Origin: Viscum album
Lineage: Eukaryota; Streptophyta; Magnoliopsida; Santalales; Viscaceae
NCBI GenBank assembly: GCA_963277665.1
Contig: OY728143.1
Coordinates: 231,065,591-231,129,590, forward strand
DNA: 64,000 bases
Direction of reading: 5' to 3'
In this document: piece by piece, positions 1 through 11,130 of the stretch
Layout of the letters: each line of letters opens with the position of its first letter
How positions within the stretch are numbered: position 1 is the first letter of the stretch
Position numbers and translations under genes: made by a program
The notes under the pieces: generated by a model
What the model saw: only the letters and a program-made list of their open reading frames with translations
Told to the model about the DNA's origin: nothing
Databases searched by the model: none

Positions 1-960
1 AACCAATACTCATAATCTCCAAAAGCACAGAACAATCAAATTTCAGGGGGTTTTTATTTGGTGGTTCAAATGGTTGATAAAAAATGTAGAATGGTCCTAT
101 GAGGGGTACTTCTTGGAATCCATAACATTAAATATCACAACTTCATCCCCACATTCCTTGGAAATTGTAACCTCAATTAAATTTATGATAGTTTTTGTAG
201 TTTTGAGGAAGGTTCTACCTAATATAATGGGAGAATGAGAACATACATGATCATCCTCCATGTTAAGCATGTAGAAGTCTGCTGGAAAGATCATGTCTCT
301 TACCCGGACAATTACAACCTCAAGGACTCCCACTAGATATGTTGTATCTCTATTTTCCAACTACACCACTACTCTCATCAGTTTCATCTCAGCAACCTGC
401 AAAGAAGAGAATATAGAGTGAGGAATCACATTTATGGAAGCACCCAAATCACAAAGTGCATCAGAAAAGTACAACTCCCATATGGTGGATGGGATGATGA
501 ATGTCCTTGGATCCTTGCACTTTGTTGGCATTGCAAGAGTTGGTGTAATGAGTGCTGACATATTCCTTCCAAGATTGATCCTTACATTTCCCTTGATCCC
601 TATTCGATTGTTACAATGTTCATTTAAGATTTTTTCATACCTTGGAATTTTATTGATGGATTGAAGTAAAGAGATGTTGATCTCCACATGCTTTAATGTA
701 TCAAAAAATAATTTTTTGCATCGCCTATTCAGCCATCTTCTTTGTTTGTAAAACTCTATTTTTAAATGGAAGGGGTTTAAGAGAAACATCATCAATCTTT
801 TTCTTACCTTTATCATTATCATTTGATGGATCATCAGTTGGTATGAAATGATAATTCTCCGAATTTTAGGTGAATTCAGGTAGAACAATATGTGCAAATG
901 AATAAGTTGTTTGCTTCCCACTTCTCAATGTGATGGAACTGACATTCCCGGTGGGATTTG
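1..960 (-). pseudogene. Element A gag-pol linker and aspartic protease remnant (partial)
   Basis: Minus-strand remnant continuing from gag. Near 907-958 it has a segment ending SITLRSGK, which marks the gag-protease linker of Athila elements. The protease follows: the catalytic motif DLGAS lies at about 436-450 in the context ALCDLGASINVIPHS. Downstream are segments typical of the fold, IFPADFYMLNMED and PIILGRTFLKT (about 175-310). A stop codon separates the piece ending near 361 from the piece 97-360, so the gene is broken although the active-site aspartate survives. The enzyme would have cut the Gag-Pol polyprotein inside the particle. Pol continues beyond base 1. The small plus-strand open frame at 434-664 is only antisense to this. 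Confidence 0.8.
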
Positions 961-2262
961 GAGTAGGTTGGGAGGATAGATTTCCAGAAATCATAATTAC
1001 CTGTTCATGGAGGGTAGTGGCAATCTAGCTCATTTGAGTCTTCAACTCCCTCAACTACGAACCCTGACTCTTCATCTCTTTTTGATGATTAAGAACAGTT
1101 TTTTTCACAAGGTCATCAGTGATAGAATCTACCATGGGTGTGGGATTCCCATGTTGCTAGCTTGTTGATGCTTGGGCTTCAAATCTCCTTTGGGGTTGCT
1201 AGAAACCCTAGTGGTAAGGTGGAGGATGCTGGAAGTTTTGAAGAAAAGGGGGCCTTTGTTGTTGTTTAGAGCCATACCTCATGTCTGATTGATCCTTACA
1301 CACTTGGTTGTATGTTGGAGAAAATGAATAAAACTACTTTTGGGGGTATGTTTGTTTTTTCTAGTGATATGGTCTGCCTGGGAATACTGCTGTGTAATCC
1401 TCTGTCTCTTCTAGTTGTGGGAAACCGTCAGTTGGGTGGCTTGTCTCAGTGAAAATGCCACAAGGCCTTGAAGGAGGGGGTTGGGATGTCTTTTTTTCTA
1501 AAGCAATATTCCTCACCATAGTTTTCAATTCTTCTAACATGGTATCTATCAAATGACTCTCAAGAGAAGAAGGACTTACCTGATGTACTCCCCTGACATG
1601 TGGTGTACCACGATCGCCAAATTGTTGAATGTTTTGGGCCATTTTTTCAATCAAAACATGTGCAGATACTAGTGTCATGTCCACCAATACTCTTCAAGTG
1701 CGACATACACCATTCTTCTCTCCATAGGTGTCAGTCCTTCATTGAATTATTGTATGGGGAGTTGCTCTCTGATTTGGTGATGTAGGAAGCTTGCACAAAA
1801 CTTCTTGAATCGCTCCCATTACTCATATAATGACTCACCTTGGGATTGATTAATCCCTGATATCTCCATACAAATGGAATTTGTCTTTGATTCTAGAGAA
1901 AATCTCCGCAAGAAAAAATGATTCAAATCGTTCCAACAAGTTACATCTTTAGGTTGTAAATAATACATCCAGTTTTTCGCAGCTCCGCCAGGTGAGAATG
2001 AGAATGATCTTAGTTTGATTTGATCATCAGAAACATTTCTGGGTTTAAGTGTTGATCTAAACACATTAAATTATTTCAAATTTTTATTTGGATCGTCACC
2101 ATATAATCTATGATACTTTGGAAGAAGATTAATTAATCCATATTTCAGTTCAATGTCTGATTCGAGATTCGGGTATGCAATAAAATTTGGTTGATAGTTA
2201 ATATCGGGTGCAGCCAATTATTGAATAGTTCTATTAATTTAATTTCCATTACTTTCAGCCAT
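960..2262 (-). pseudogene. Element A gag remnant (Athila type)
   Basis: Gag would form the virus-like particle. The chosen start is an ATG at 2262 on the minus strand, opening MAESNGN. The best block, 1819-2064, reads like the plant retrotransposon gag domain: SFSPGGAAKNWMYYLQP, then WNDLNHFFLRRF, then QGESLYE. The block 1361-1687 continues it, with a sequence around CGIFTETSHPTDGFP that looks like the degenerate zinc-knuckle region of Athila gag, where the usual Cys/His spacing is incomplete. Several stops stand where glutamine would be expected, consistent with C-to-T change (CAA or CAG to TAA or TAG). Broken by stops and at least one frame change; no intact product is expected. Confidence 0.82.
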
Positions 2263-2651
2263 TTTTTCTTGTTTTATGTTGGAATTAGAACTTTTCTCAT
2301 TGTCAATCTTCTTGGAGTGGAGAAATTCCCCAACAGTTTGAATGTTGAAATTTTCCGTAGATTGATAATGTCTGATTCGATCCCTAAGGTTTCATTCAAT
2401 CTATTGGTCAAGATATAAGAGATCATTAGGATTATTTCATTTCCTAAATAAAATAAAAATTAAAACAAAGAAAGTTGATTATAGTAAAATAAAAATATGA
2501 AGTTTGAGTTGATGATCCAAAAATAAGTAGTAAAAAATAAATGAAGAAGAAAAAAAATCAGATTGGGTAATGAAGGAAGAAAGAAGAGAGAAAGAGAATA
2601 AAATGTAAAATAAAATAAATAACTCTAATTGGTTGAAATATTTACTTTCCT
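2263..2651 (-). other. Element A untranslated leader
   Basis: AT- and purine-rich stretch between the primer site and the gag start on the minus strand. I see no coding signal. The short plus-strand open frame at 2191-2418 has no recognisable similarity. Confidence 0.5.
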
Positions 2652-2669
2652 CCCCAGAAATGGAACATA
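2652..2669 (-). other. Element A primer binding site
   Basis: On the minus strand the sequence around TGTTCCATTTCTGGGGA lines up with the tRNA-Asp-type primer site and following bases of Athila/Tat elements (TGGCGCCGTTGCCGGGGA). About half the first positions have changed, but the GGGGA and the spacing to the LTR end are kept. It sits a few bases inside the LTR, as expected for minus-strand DNA priming. Confidence 0.6.
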
Positions 2670-2675
2670 TTTTAA

Positions 2676-4170
2676 TGTCATTATCGTGGGTGTCCTAAAA
2701 TGATTAGTGGTTTATGGGTACTTAGGTGCAGTAGAGTGGTTGGGCAAGGTCGTCTCTCAAAGGAGGAAGTAAATTAAAAAAACTTCTTAAAGGTATTATA
2801 AAAATAAAATAGAATTTAATTAAAAAACTAATTGAAAGGAAGGGGGTTTGTTTATCGTTTTTAAAACTTTCTAATGTTTTCTGGAAGAATATTTGATTTT
2901 CTTTTAATTTGGAAATGAAGTTTGATTAAAAAGACGCAACAAGAAGATGTTTTTTATGAAATATATTAAACAGAGTAATCGATATAACTCTACCTCTTAA
3001 TTTAATTATTAATAATTATCATTTAAATAAATATACACTTAATTATGATCCCCTAATTTTTTTAACCCTCGAACCCTAAAAGAGTTAACTTATCCACAAA
3101 GATGAAATTAATTAAACCCTAGGGTAGCTTCGGAACATGCAATCGCAGCACCCTGCTTTGATTTTGGTTTTATGGTTATCTTATGGACTGTGGTTAATTA
3201 GAGCACCTATCTATTCTGGAAAAGATGATGAATTGTGTTTATGGATTATATTTGAACTCTACAAATTTATCATGTGTGTTCTAATATTACCGATTAAGAT
3301 CATGCTCTCACAATTTAAACCAAATCTCGACCTCGCATGTTTTTGTGTTAGTTGTTCAATTGCATGCATAGTTTCTTATAATTTAAAAAAACAATTCATG
3401 TATCATATTATGTGAATTAATGTAGCTCAATTATTCAAAATAATTAAATGAATAAGGTAGAAAATAGATCAATCGTTAAGAAAACTACTCTTCCATGGGC
3501 GATGTGGTCATCGATGATACATTTTCAATGAGCAAGGATTGAAAGGGTAGAACCCAATATCATCACCAGTATTGATTCCAACACAATTAGGAAGATTAAT
3601 AGAAGAAAAAAATGAAGAAAAACAAAGATTAGTTGAAGAAAAATTCATGAAACAAACATGAAAGAAAATAAATATAAAGATGATGTGGGAAAGGAGAGCC
3701 TTTTTGGAAGAGATGTTTTCACAAATCATTACATCATCCAAGAGTTTTGAGGGGGTCCCCAGAGACAACCTTTTGTCCAAACCATCCCAAGTCCTCTAAA
3801 AGCCCTACCGAAGAGTGAAAACCCCCTTTAAATTATGTTTGTGAGGGTTAGGGTTACGTATATTTGTATGTGTGAAATGAAAACTCGGACAAATATTTTA
3901 TTCCATGTTTCACTACATAGTTTACCTCTGAAAGGATTGAATTGGATGGCCTTATAGAATAATTATTTGTTCCTAATTATGTTCCTGAGCTTCTCTCAAA
4001 ATTTGGACTCAATCCAATTTTGGATGAATACAATACGACCCAAATAGTGATGTGGTGTCTAATCTAGATGATTCTGTCCAACATTGTATTCATTGCCCAT
4101 TTACTCCACTCAAATGCACGATCCAACTCCCATGTCCTAAATATAATTGTAGACCATTTAATCAGGATCA
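2676..4170 (-). repeat. Element A 5' LTR
   Basis: About 1.5 kb, read on the minus strand. The inner end (TGACA at 2676-2680 in complement) is next to the primer site. The plus-strand text at about 2700-2770 (a short GGTGCAGTAG-like block, then GTCGTCTCTCAAAGGAGG) resembles the inner LTR end that adjoins the primer site in many Athila/Tat elements. The outer end is placed at 4170, where the minus strand would begin TGATCC; this end is uncertain. The open frames at 3137-3415 and 3508-3780 lie inside the LTR and are not gene-like. Confidence 0.55.
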
Positions 4171-5044
4171 TTGAAACAAAATTTTATGTCAAAATAGTTT
4201 ACATAACAATATTTGTGTGGGAAATACTACAGTAAATTTTGAAAAGGTAAAACTGTATTTTCATCAAAATTCGAAATGAATGATATAATCTCAAATATAA
4301 CGTAATTGATCATATTTAGAATAATTTGAGGAAATTATATCATTTAATCTAAATATAGTATTCAATAAAATTGGGTTTGATCAAATATATTATGTGCATC
4401 AAATGTACATTCATATAAAAATATTGTAAATGTAACATAACATAACCAAATTTCATTACACACATAATCTAAAGTCAACAAAGAAGTAATATTACTCAAT
4501 GAAAAAAAATGAGTGATGAAATTCATTACCAAATACTAATTATAAATTAAAATCCCCTTGGAAACTATAATTTAATGTAAATATAAAAATACCATGAATT
4601 TGGGTGGATTAATGATATTATATATAAATGGGGAAGTACATACACCATATATATTAAATTAGGTGCATAAAATTATAATATGACTCATTGAAATGAAAAT
4701 GAGACAAAATATCTTATCTCACACTTATTTATGGTTAAACTCACTTTATCCTTTGGTATAATGGTTTTAATAATGTAATTAACTTATAAAATGACCATAT
4801 TAATATCATATATTTTCTTTCTATAACCTCTTATCTCATGTTCATTAATAATCATTCATTATAACCATTGTTTTGGGTGTTAATTTCTTTGTTTTCTTTT
4901 GATTGTTTTACATGAATGTTCTAATTGTTGACTATATTATATAGTTCCATCATATACCGAATGATATTTATGTTATAAATATAATTTTCTTCATTATATT
5001 CATTTTTATAATCATTATTTAAATTTTACAATGGATAATGGATT

Positions 5045-5485
5045 GCATCCCTTCATGAAGACTGTAGGCCATACGTATGAATGAGAACAAATATAATTTT
5101 CTTAATGAATGAATGTGTAATAAAGTGGATGAGATTTTGATATTATAGAATAAATAACATGTCATATAAAACACATATATTCATTAATTTTATACTTATT
5201 TCCGTCTCTGTAAAATGTATGTGAAAAATTAATCATATCACTTTGTGAGATGGAAGTCATCCGTACACACAAATGAAGTTATCATATTTTAAAGATAATG
5301 GAATGTAAGAAGTTATATCAGATATTAAAATTAAAAAAGTTTAATTATATCAAAAATAATATATATATATATATATATATAAACATTAAATCCATTATTA
5401 TATTCATCTGTGAGAGGTGTTGATGGAAAATGAACAACATTGATTCTTAAGGGGTGCTTTTTCGTACACACAATCGATGATTTAT
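5045..5485 (-). repeat. Three diverged LTR modules (about 195-base spacing) in L1
   Basis: Three copies of the family module are centred near 5065, 5255 and 5460. Each has a CGTAC core (CATACGTATGAATGAGAAC, CCGTACACACAAATGAAG, TCGTACACACAATCGATG) preceded by a remnant of the CTTCATGAGG(C)GGTAG element. They lie downstream of the promoter position on the minus strand. See the matching arrays in C, R and D. Confidence 0.65.
5359..5381. repeat. (TA)n microsatellite
   Basis: Uninterrupted TA dinucleotides between two modules of L1. Confidence 0.9.
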
Positions 5486-7196
5486 TTTTTATTATTTTAT
5501 CGAAGAGGGGATGGATATTGGTAATTAAATTATAATATTAAAATCTTATTATATGTTATATATTGGTGATATTATATTTTTATACTTAAGACATAATTAA
5601 TGGTTGTAAAAGATGAAATAAAAATTCAGAGCTTCGTTAAGACGATTGCCTTCTCTTAGAGAAACCTCCTTTAGATATCCACATAAGAACACTAAGGTTG
5701 GTATTTTTGGAATACCAAAATCTCTATAATGTGACTAAGTCTATTGGGAGATATGTTTTAAGAGTTTTATTGATCCAAATGGCTTGATAGGAGTGAATAT
5801 TTTAGTGGAGGGAGTACCCATTAATAATTGACGAGGAGTGTCATTTTTGTATATACCAAAAACTATTCAATAATGGAATGTCACTTTCATGAAATGTGCA
5901 TTAATAATTGATAAATAATTTATTTGATAGATTCTATAGTAAATCCACTCCTTATACACATAAAAATAATTATCTTCTATACATTATATTCTATTATCCA
6001 CTATGTTTACTTAATTTCACAATTTTATTTTTCACTACAGTAACTAGATTTTTATCCTAGGTAATTATACCATTAAGGAGAAAATAAAATGAGAATTATT
6101 AGATATTTTTTAACCAAAAGTTAAACATTTTTATTTCAATTTATAAAATTAACATAATATATGTGAGGAAAATTAATTTTAAAGCAAGCATGTTTAACAT
6201 TAATACCCTTTTTTAACCCTAATCGGGGTAAATAAATTTTACGATCTTCACTAATTATTATACCCAATATTAAGTTAATTTTATTATATTACATTAATTT
6301 TTCAGATTAATAATATGTTATAAAATATATGAAATTAAATTTGCATAATTATTATAATATATTTCAAAATAATCCTACAAACCGTGTCAAAAAACATTTT
6401 TTTTAAATGAGTTTTGCATGCATAAGATAACCTTAAATTAACAATATTACTAGTGATCATTGTTTATGAATTTTAACTCATATAGTTTGATATATATAAA
6501 ATACTAATATTATTTAAATATATATTTTTTATTTTTTATTTTAATTAGTTCAGATGGAGGATCATTGTGAATTGAAAAAAATAGAAAAATGCACTTTTTA
6601 ACCAAAAAAATAAACATATCCTAAAATTGTGTATGAAGATGATTCAAATTCAATTAGGTATTTAAATCAAAATAATTAATAATTTTTTAATTCTAAATCA
6701 AATTTATAGCATAATTTTAATTTTATATTATATAATTCTTTAATAAAAATACAGTTTTATATAAATTAGTATAATCCACTATTTACATTAATTTATATAT
6801 TTCAGAAAAAAATAAAAAACACCATAAAAAATAAATTTGGTTTTCTAATTTGAAATATTGTATTTTTTTTAAAAATAAATTTTCTCAAATTTGGATATTT
6901 TAATTATAAAATTCCAAATAATACCATTTTTTAAGAAAATGTATTATGAATCATAAAATGACTTCACCAAAAATTCGAGTGATTATTTACATGAATTTAT
7001 CAATAAATTTTTACTGATTAAAACCTATATATATATATATTATGATTTGGTTAGCCCTATTCATACACACCAATACAACGACTAGGTTATAATGATCATA
7101 TTTAAAAAATATATTATATGGTTCATTTATGCTTAGTGTTACATATCAAATAAGATACCAAACACAATATTACTATTTTAAAATTTTAGTGTTTCC

Positions 7197-8023
7197 TGAA
7201 CAAAAAGATATCAAAGACATAAAAAATTATTTAAAAGAAATAAATTCTATAATATTGTGGATTTATAGAAAATGCATGAATGGATTATGATTATGTGATG
7301 GGTGTGTCTATGGTTATATATCTCACAATTGAATTGAAAAAAGATGTATGTATCATGGGATAATAAGGACTAGAATGTAGATTGAATCTAGTAATGTAAG
7401 TGAATTTATCCTCTAGAATTGTATTGGGTGTGAACTATGACTATAGATATGATGGAAGGGGGAGTGAACCCAATAAACTATGATTGTCATGGTAGTGATC
7501 CTTTACTAAGGAAATGATTTTTCATGTTTATGTGAATGACATATATAAATATAATTTTCCAATAATGGGATTTAACGGATCATGTTCCTTGATTCCTTTA
7601 TGATTCATGTCTTATGAACTATCAATCTTTATTCCATAGCTCAATATAGTTATATATGATTTATTTGGTATTGTATTGAAATTGTATTATCAAGTTATCA
7701 TTATATTATGCTCATGTTATGTTTATGTGATCATTGATATATCAGTTCTTTACCCCTATTTATCTTCAAAGTTAACTATTTCTTAATTTTCCTTTTCCTA
7801 GGTTATGAAAAAAGTTTATGATTATGATATATCTTGTAAGGGTTAATGTTATGATGAACTTAGTGGGATATGATTTATATCTCTTATGAATAAGATGTTT
7901 ATATATCCACTTTTTCAATGACACTACACTAGTATAATTATTCTATAGATCTCAATGTTATGTAATTAATATACATCTAATATAATGTTATATTTCTGTG
8001 AGAAAAGTATGGGTGTTTATACA
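7197..8023 (+). repeat. LTR L2, right-hand part, plus strand
   Basis: Matches the last 750-800 bases of the N LTRs in plus orientation. The block ATGTGATGGGTG at about 7290, followed by GGATAATAAGGACTAGAATG and GTGAACC segments, corresponds to 21950-22215 and 55660-55900. The end GGGTGTTTATACA (8011-8023) matches the LTR ends at 22702 (GGGTCACCCCA) and 20595. It stops exactly where the minus-strand integrase fragment H begins. The left part of this LTR is separated by L1 and A and must lie beyond base 1 or be lost. Confidence 0.6.
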
Positions 8024-9046
8024 TGATGTACTCAGGGGATATCATGCGTGAGTGTAATTTGATAAGATATGTCCCTAGTGTGATCATGGATCTTGAGGGT
8101 ACTGATATACCTAATGCACATATTCTCCTTCCCCCCTCCAAATATCATAATTTCATTCCAAGGTTATATTTGATGGAATACCTTGTCACAAACTTCAAAC
8201 TCTATATCAAATCAATTATTATCTTCATAACTGTTATATTTTCATTGAATTTTTTAGACATTCACTTTAATTTCTTGGAAAATGTTACGTCATATTAACT
8301 TCCCTTGTCCAACTCCATCCTAGTATATTTGAGTTCTACATCTCTTCACATACTGAGCATCATATGGTTCCATCTTAATTCTTGATTGGAAACTATTTTA
8401 ATATGAGAACCATAATAGGGGGAGGTGCTAAACCCAAAATACTTGTAAATCAATTAAAAATGTCATAGTTTATCCTCTAGTGTTTTAATTTTCTTCTTTT
8501 ATAGACAATCTATATAAGGATGATTCATAGTATTAATAAATAGATCTATCTCTAATGGTTTCTAAGGACTTCTCTTGAATCTCAAGGTAATCCTCGGAAC
8601 CAAATTGGATACAATATAAAGTGGTACTCCACGAAATCTTATTATGGACCTTATTTATATCTAGTTGAGTAAGTCAAGTGAAAAATATTGTTTCATGGAA
8701 ACAAAATGTGCTTAATTTTGAAGGGAATCGACAAGAATTCAAATAGAATTATAGTATATTGACATCTTGGGGTGTCCTAAGATGAGACCCATAATGATGT
8801 TTTCCCATTTATATACTCTTATGAGTAATGGTTGCAACATTCCCATAGAATTTATTTTTTTAACACTTACATTTTGACATACTATGTTTCAAGATACATA
8901 TTATATAATTTCACTATTGAAATTACCATACAAGATATTTTAATTTATATCTCTATACCACTATGTGCTTCCCAAATGAGTTGAGAAGGATAGTCTCTGA
9001 GATTCATCCAAAAGTTCCCTCTTTTGTTCTGATTTTGATGGGACAA
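8024..9046 (-). pseudogene. Element H: minus-strand integrase fragment of an older chromovirus
   Basis: Read on the minus strand from 9046 down, one integrase can be followed in order. The zinc-binding N-terminus region contains LLDESQRLSFSTHLGST (about 8960-9010). The linker has SMGMLQPLL and YKWENIIMG (about 8800-8860). The catalytic core has VDSLQN, AHF, and then RGVPLYIVSNLVPR (about 8590-8640), where the DRDP catalytic aspartate region reads NLVP. After TLED (about 8470) comes the C-terminal part up to the L2 junction. Stops and frame changes are frequent. Both ends are cut abruptly: the left by the 3' end of L2, the right by the 5' LTR of N. H is therefore the oldest DNA in the window. 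The plus-strand open frame at 8023-8298 is its antisense. Confidence 0.8.
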
Positions 9047-10068
9047 GTTAGACCCCCTAAATTTTTAAGTATTTCCTTTTAAATAAACTTTATGTATTTG
9101 GTTTTCTTTTTTTATATGAAACATTATGTTTAAACAAATAGCGATATACTATGATTATTATTTAAATGGTATCATTATAAAATATCTATTAAAGTAGTAG
9201 TATGAATACGAACAACCAAATTATTAAAAATATATATAAATAATTTTTTTTTTCAAATTTATTTATTAATGTATAATAAATAAGTACTCAATGTTCAATA
9301 ATGTAATTTTAGGCTTCAAAAATAATTTTTCATCAAAAATGATTTTTATTTCATTTTATGCTAATTTTTTTCAATTTATTACACATTAAAAAATTTATTT
9401 AATATAATATATATAATTTTTTAAAACACCATATCAAAATAATCTAAAGTTGAAATTTCATTATTTTTTTGAAATGATGTATTTACTTGTTAATAGTGAA
9501 AAATTACATATTTTATAGAAAACCATCTTTTCTATCTTAGAATTTAAAATAACCCATTTTATTTAATTGTTCATAAAATTTAATAAATTAATTTTGATTA
9601 AATATGGACCACTTAATGTCATTTGAATTGAAATTTTTCTTAATTTTGGAATAAAAACTATTTTTTACTTAAATGTGTGTTTTTCTCGAAAAAAGTTTCT
9701 TCGTTTCTTTTTAAAAGTTCATTTTAAAATGAATTTATTAAACTTAATATAAGTTGAATCAATTAAAATGAAATTACATATTCATAATAATAATAATTAA
9801 TTTAATTTAATAAGGTCAACATAATTTTTAATAATAATTATTAGTAAAAATTTATCAACATGTTAAAAGTGTAAATCAAGGTGACCAAAATTAAAAATAA
9901 GTTATTATGGAAAAATATTTTTTTTCTAATTCATATTAGAGGAATCTATTTTGATAAATATCACTATATAATCAATGTTAAATTTTTTATTGAAAACCAT
10001 TCCATTAAATATGACATAATAATATTTTATTTCTTAAAAATATTCAAGGAGTGTCCCTTCCCACCACA

Positions 10069-10075
10069 TATAAAT
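10069..10075 (+). promoter_or_regulatory. TATA box of N 5' LTR
   Basis: TATAAAT in the context CCCACCACATATAAATGAG, aligned with TATAAAAG at 54055-54062 in the N 3' LTR. In both, a CCTTCC or CCCACC pyrimidine block lies just upstream and TTCTCT-rich sequence just downstream. Confidence 0.65.
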
Positions 10076-10410
10076 GAGAAAATTCTCTATAATTTTCTTT
10101 ACACCATATTGAGAAACCTAGATCCACCAATACCATTAAAATTACATTATAAACTCTCTAATCCTCCAATTAAAGGTAATTTTTCTTAAAATACCATTCC
10201 AAGGGTCATTAATATGTGATCTGAATGAGGTTTATTGAAGAAAGGGTAAGCATATTACCCTACATCATTAAATTTATTTGTTATTATAGAATGTTTAAAT
10301 CTAATTTATTCCACATGAAATAGTAAAGCAATATCCAAAATATAAAAAAAACTATCATGATTTTGGAACTACAATAATACACCCTCCTTTCTAACCAATG
10401 GCATATGAAC

Positions 10411-10415
10411 GAATC
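10411..10415. repeat. Left target-site duplication of element T
   Basis: GAATC here and GTATC at 20596-20600 flank element T; four of five bases agree. Confidence 0.6.
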
Positions 10416-10602
10416 TATAACACCCCATGGGTTTCTAAAAATAAATTGAAATTCTTGAAATTTTGTTTAAATTAGATATTTATAAGTAGCCTTTAAATAT
10501 AATTTTATTGCTTATAATGTTTTGAATTTTGAAAAATGATCATCTACAATTGTGTTCAGTATGTTATTTGGAGTCTATTATAACCAACTTGTTTTTCAGT
10601 GA

Positions 10603-10655
10603 ATAGTAACATACCCTTATGAATAGTAATATGACCCTAATGAATAGTAATTTGT
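10603..10655 (+). repeat. GAATAGTAA motif cluster in T U3
   Basis: Three copies of TGAATAGTAA lie about 20 bases apart (10604, 10620, 10640 approximately), with another at about 10900. The 3' LTR has the equivalent cluster at 18012-18070, where two further units are present. They lie upstream of the TATA box, so a promoter-control role is possible but not shown. Confidence 0.6.
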
Positions 10656-11122
10656 ATTATTATTTTATTTTCTTATGTATTTTAGATAATGAAATCTTGA
10701 TTAATTTTTCAATGTGACATAAAAATAGTAATAGTTCTTAAATTATTTATTTTTGGATTAATTATGATTTAATTTAAAATTTTAATTAGAAATATTTAGA
10801 AATTTACTTTCAAAAAATGGACTAAATTTTTTAATTCTACACATCGATAGATGGTTAGGGTGAATTTTAGGGATTTTTCTGAAACCGTTGATTTTTCAGT
10901 GAATAGTAAAAAATACAGTTTCGAGTTTCGGTGTGTTAATGACATCATTAATGATATAATAATGATGTAATTAATCTGGTAGACTTTTTTACAGTAAAAT
11001 AGGTTATTAGGTGTTCCATGTGCCTTATACCATTGAAAAATACCATCGCCAATCCCTTTGTTTTGCAAATATCTCTAATGAGGTGTCCCTTGAAAATTAT
11101 TAAAACAATCCCTCAATTTCGC

Positions 11123-11130
11123 TATAAATA
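11123..11130 (+). promoter_or_regulatory. TATA box of T 5' LTR
   Basis: TATAAATA in GCTATAAATACCAACC, repeated at 18549-18556 in the 3' LTR. This is the only well-placed TATA box in the LTR and sets the likely start of the R region some 25-35 bases downstream. Confidence 0.65.

Larger units (their letters stand above)
1..4170 (-). mobile_element. Element A: Athila-type Ty3/gypsy retrotransposon, 5' half, minus strand
   Basis: Reading on the minus strand from high to low coordinate there is an LTR (2676-4170), a primer binding site (about 2652-2669), a leader, a gag remnant (from 2262 down) and a protease remnant running off base 1. The rest of pol and the 3' LTR lie outside the window. The protein similarities (gag with the segment SFSPGGAAKNW, the linker motif SITLRSGK, protease DLGAS) are those of the plant Athila/Tat branch and unlike the chromoviruses elsewhere in the window. 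Element A appears to be inserted in LTR L1, since L1-like sequence starts right at its outer edge. Confidence 0.8.
4171..7196 (-). repeat. LTR L1, minus strand, left part lost to element A
   Basis: Matches, in order and orientation, the LTRs of element C. The block at 4600-4740 corresponds to 29.7-29.9 kb, repeated modules lie at 5045-5485, the promoter-proximal block at 5640-5830 corresponds to 31.2-31.4 kb, and the U3 block at 7080-7140 corresponds to 32.8-32.9 kb. The LTR start is put near 7196, where the minus strand has AAACACTAAAATTTT, comparable to the TAACACC start of other copies. The TATA box of the other copies is not preserved at 5800-5830. The other end is missing because element A is inserted here. 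It may be a solo LTR or one LTR of a larger element. Confidence 0.65.
9047..10415 (+). repeat. N 5' LTR, first part (U3 and start of R)
   Basis: Begins GTTAGACCCCCTAAATTTTT, a decayed form of the TGTAACACCCC start seen in element T, directly against integrase fragment H. It holds the U3 and a TATA box, then is interrupted at 10415 by element T. Its continuation is 20596-22702. Confidence 0.65.

Noticed and set aside
434..664. Plus-strand open frame in the element A region
   Set aside because: Antisense of the gag-protease remnant; shadow frame.
3137..3780. Open frames of 92 and 90 codons
   Set aside because: Both lie in the Athila LTR, on opposite strands, with hydrophobic low-complexity translations typical of AT-rich DNA.
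8023..8298. Plus-strand open frame of 91 codons
   Set aside because: It is antisense to the integrase remnant H and has no likeness to a known protein in its own frame.
9030..9050. GATGGGACAAGTTAGACCCCC read as a purine tract plus LTR start of a plus-strand element preceding N
   Set aside because: The GATGGGACAAG part belongs to the minus-strand integrase (the VPSKSEQKRELLDE region); only the following bases fit the N LTR start.
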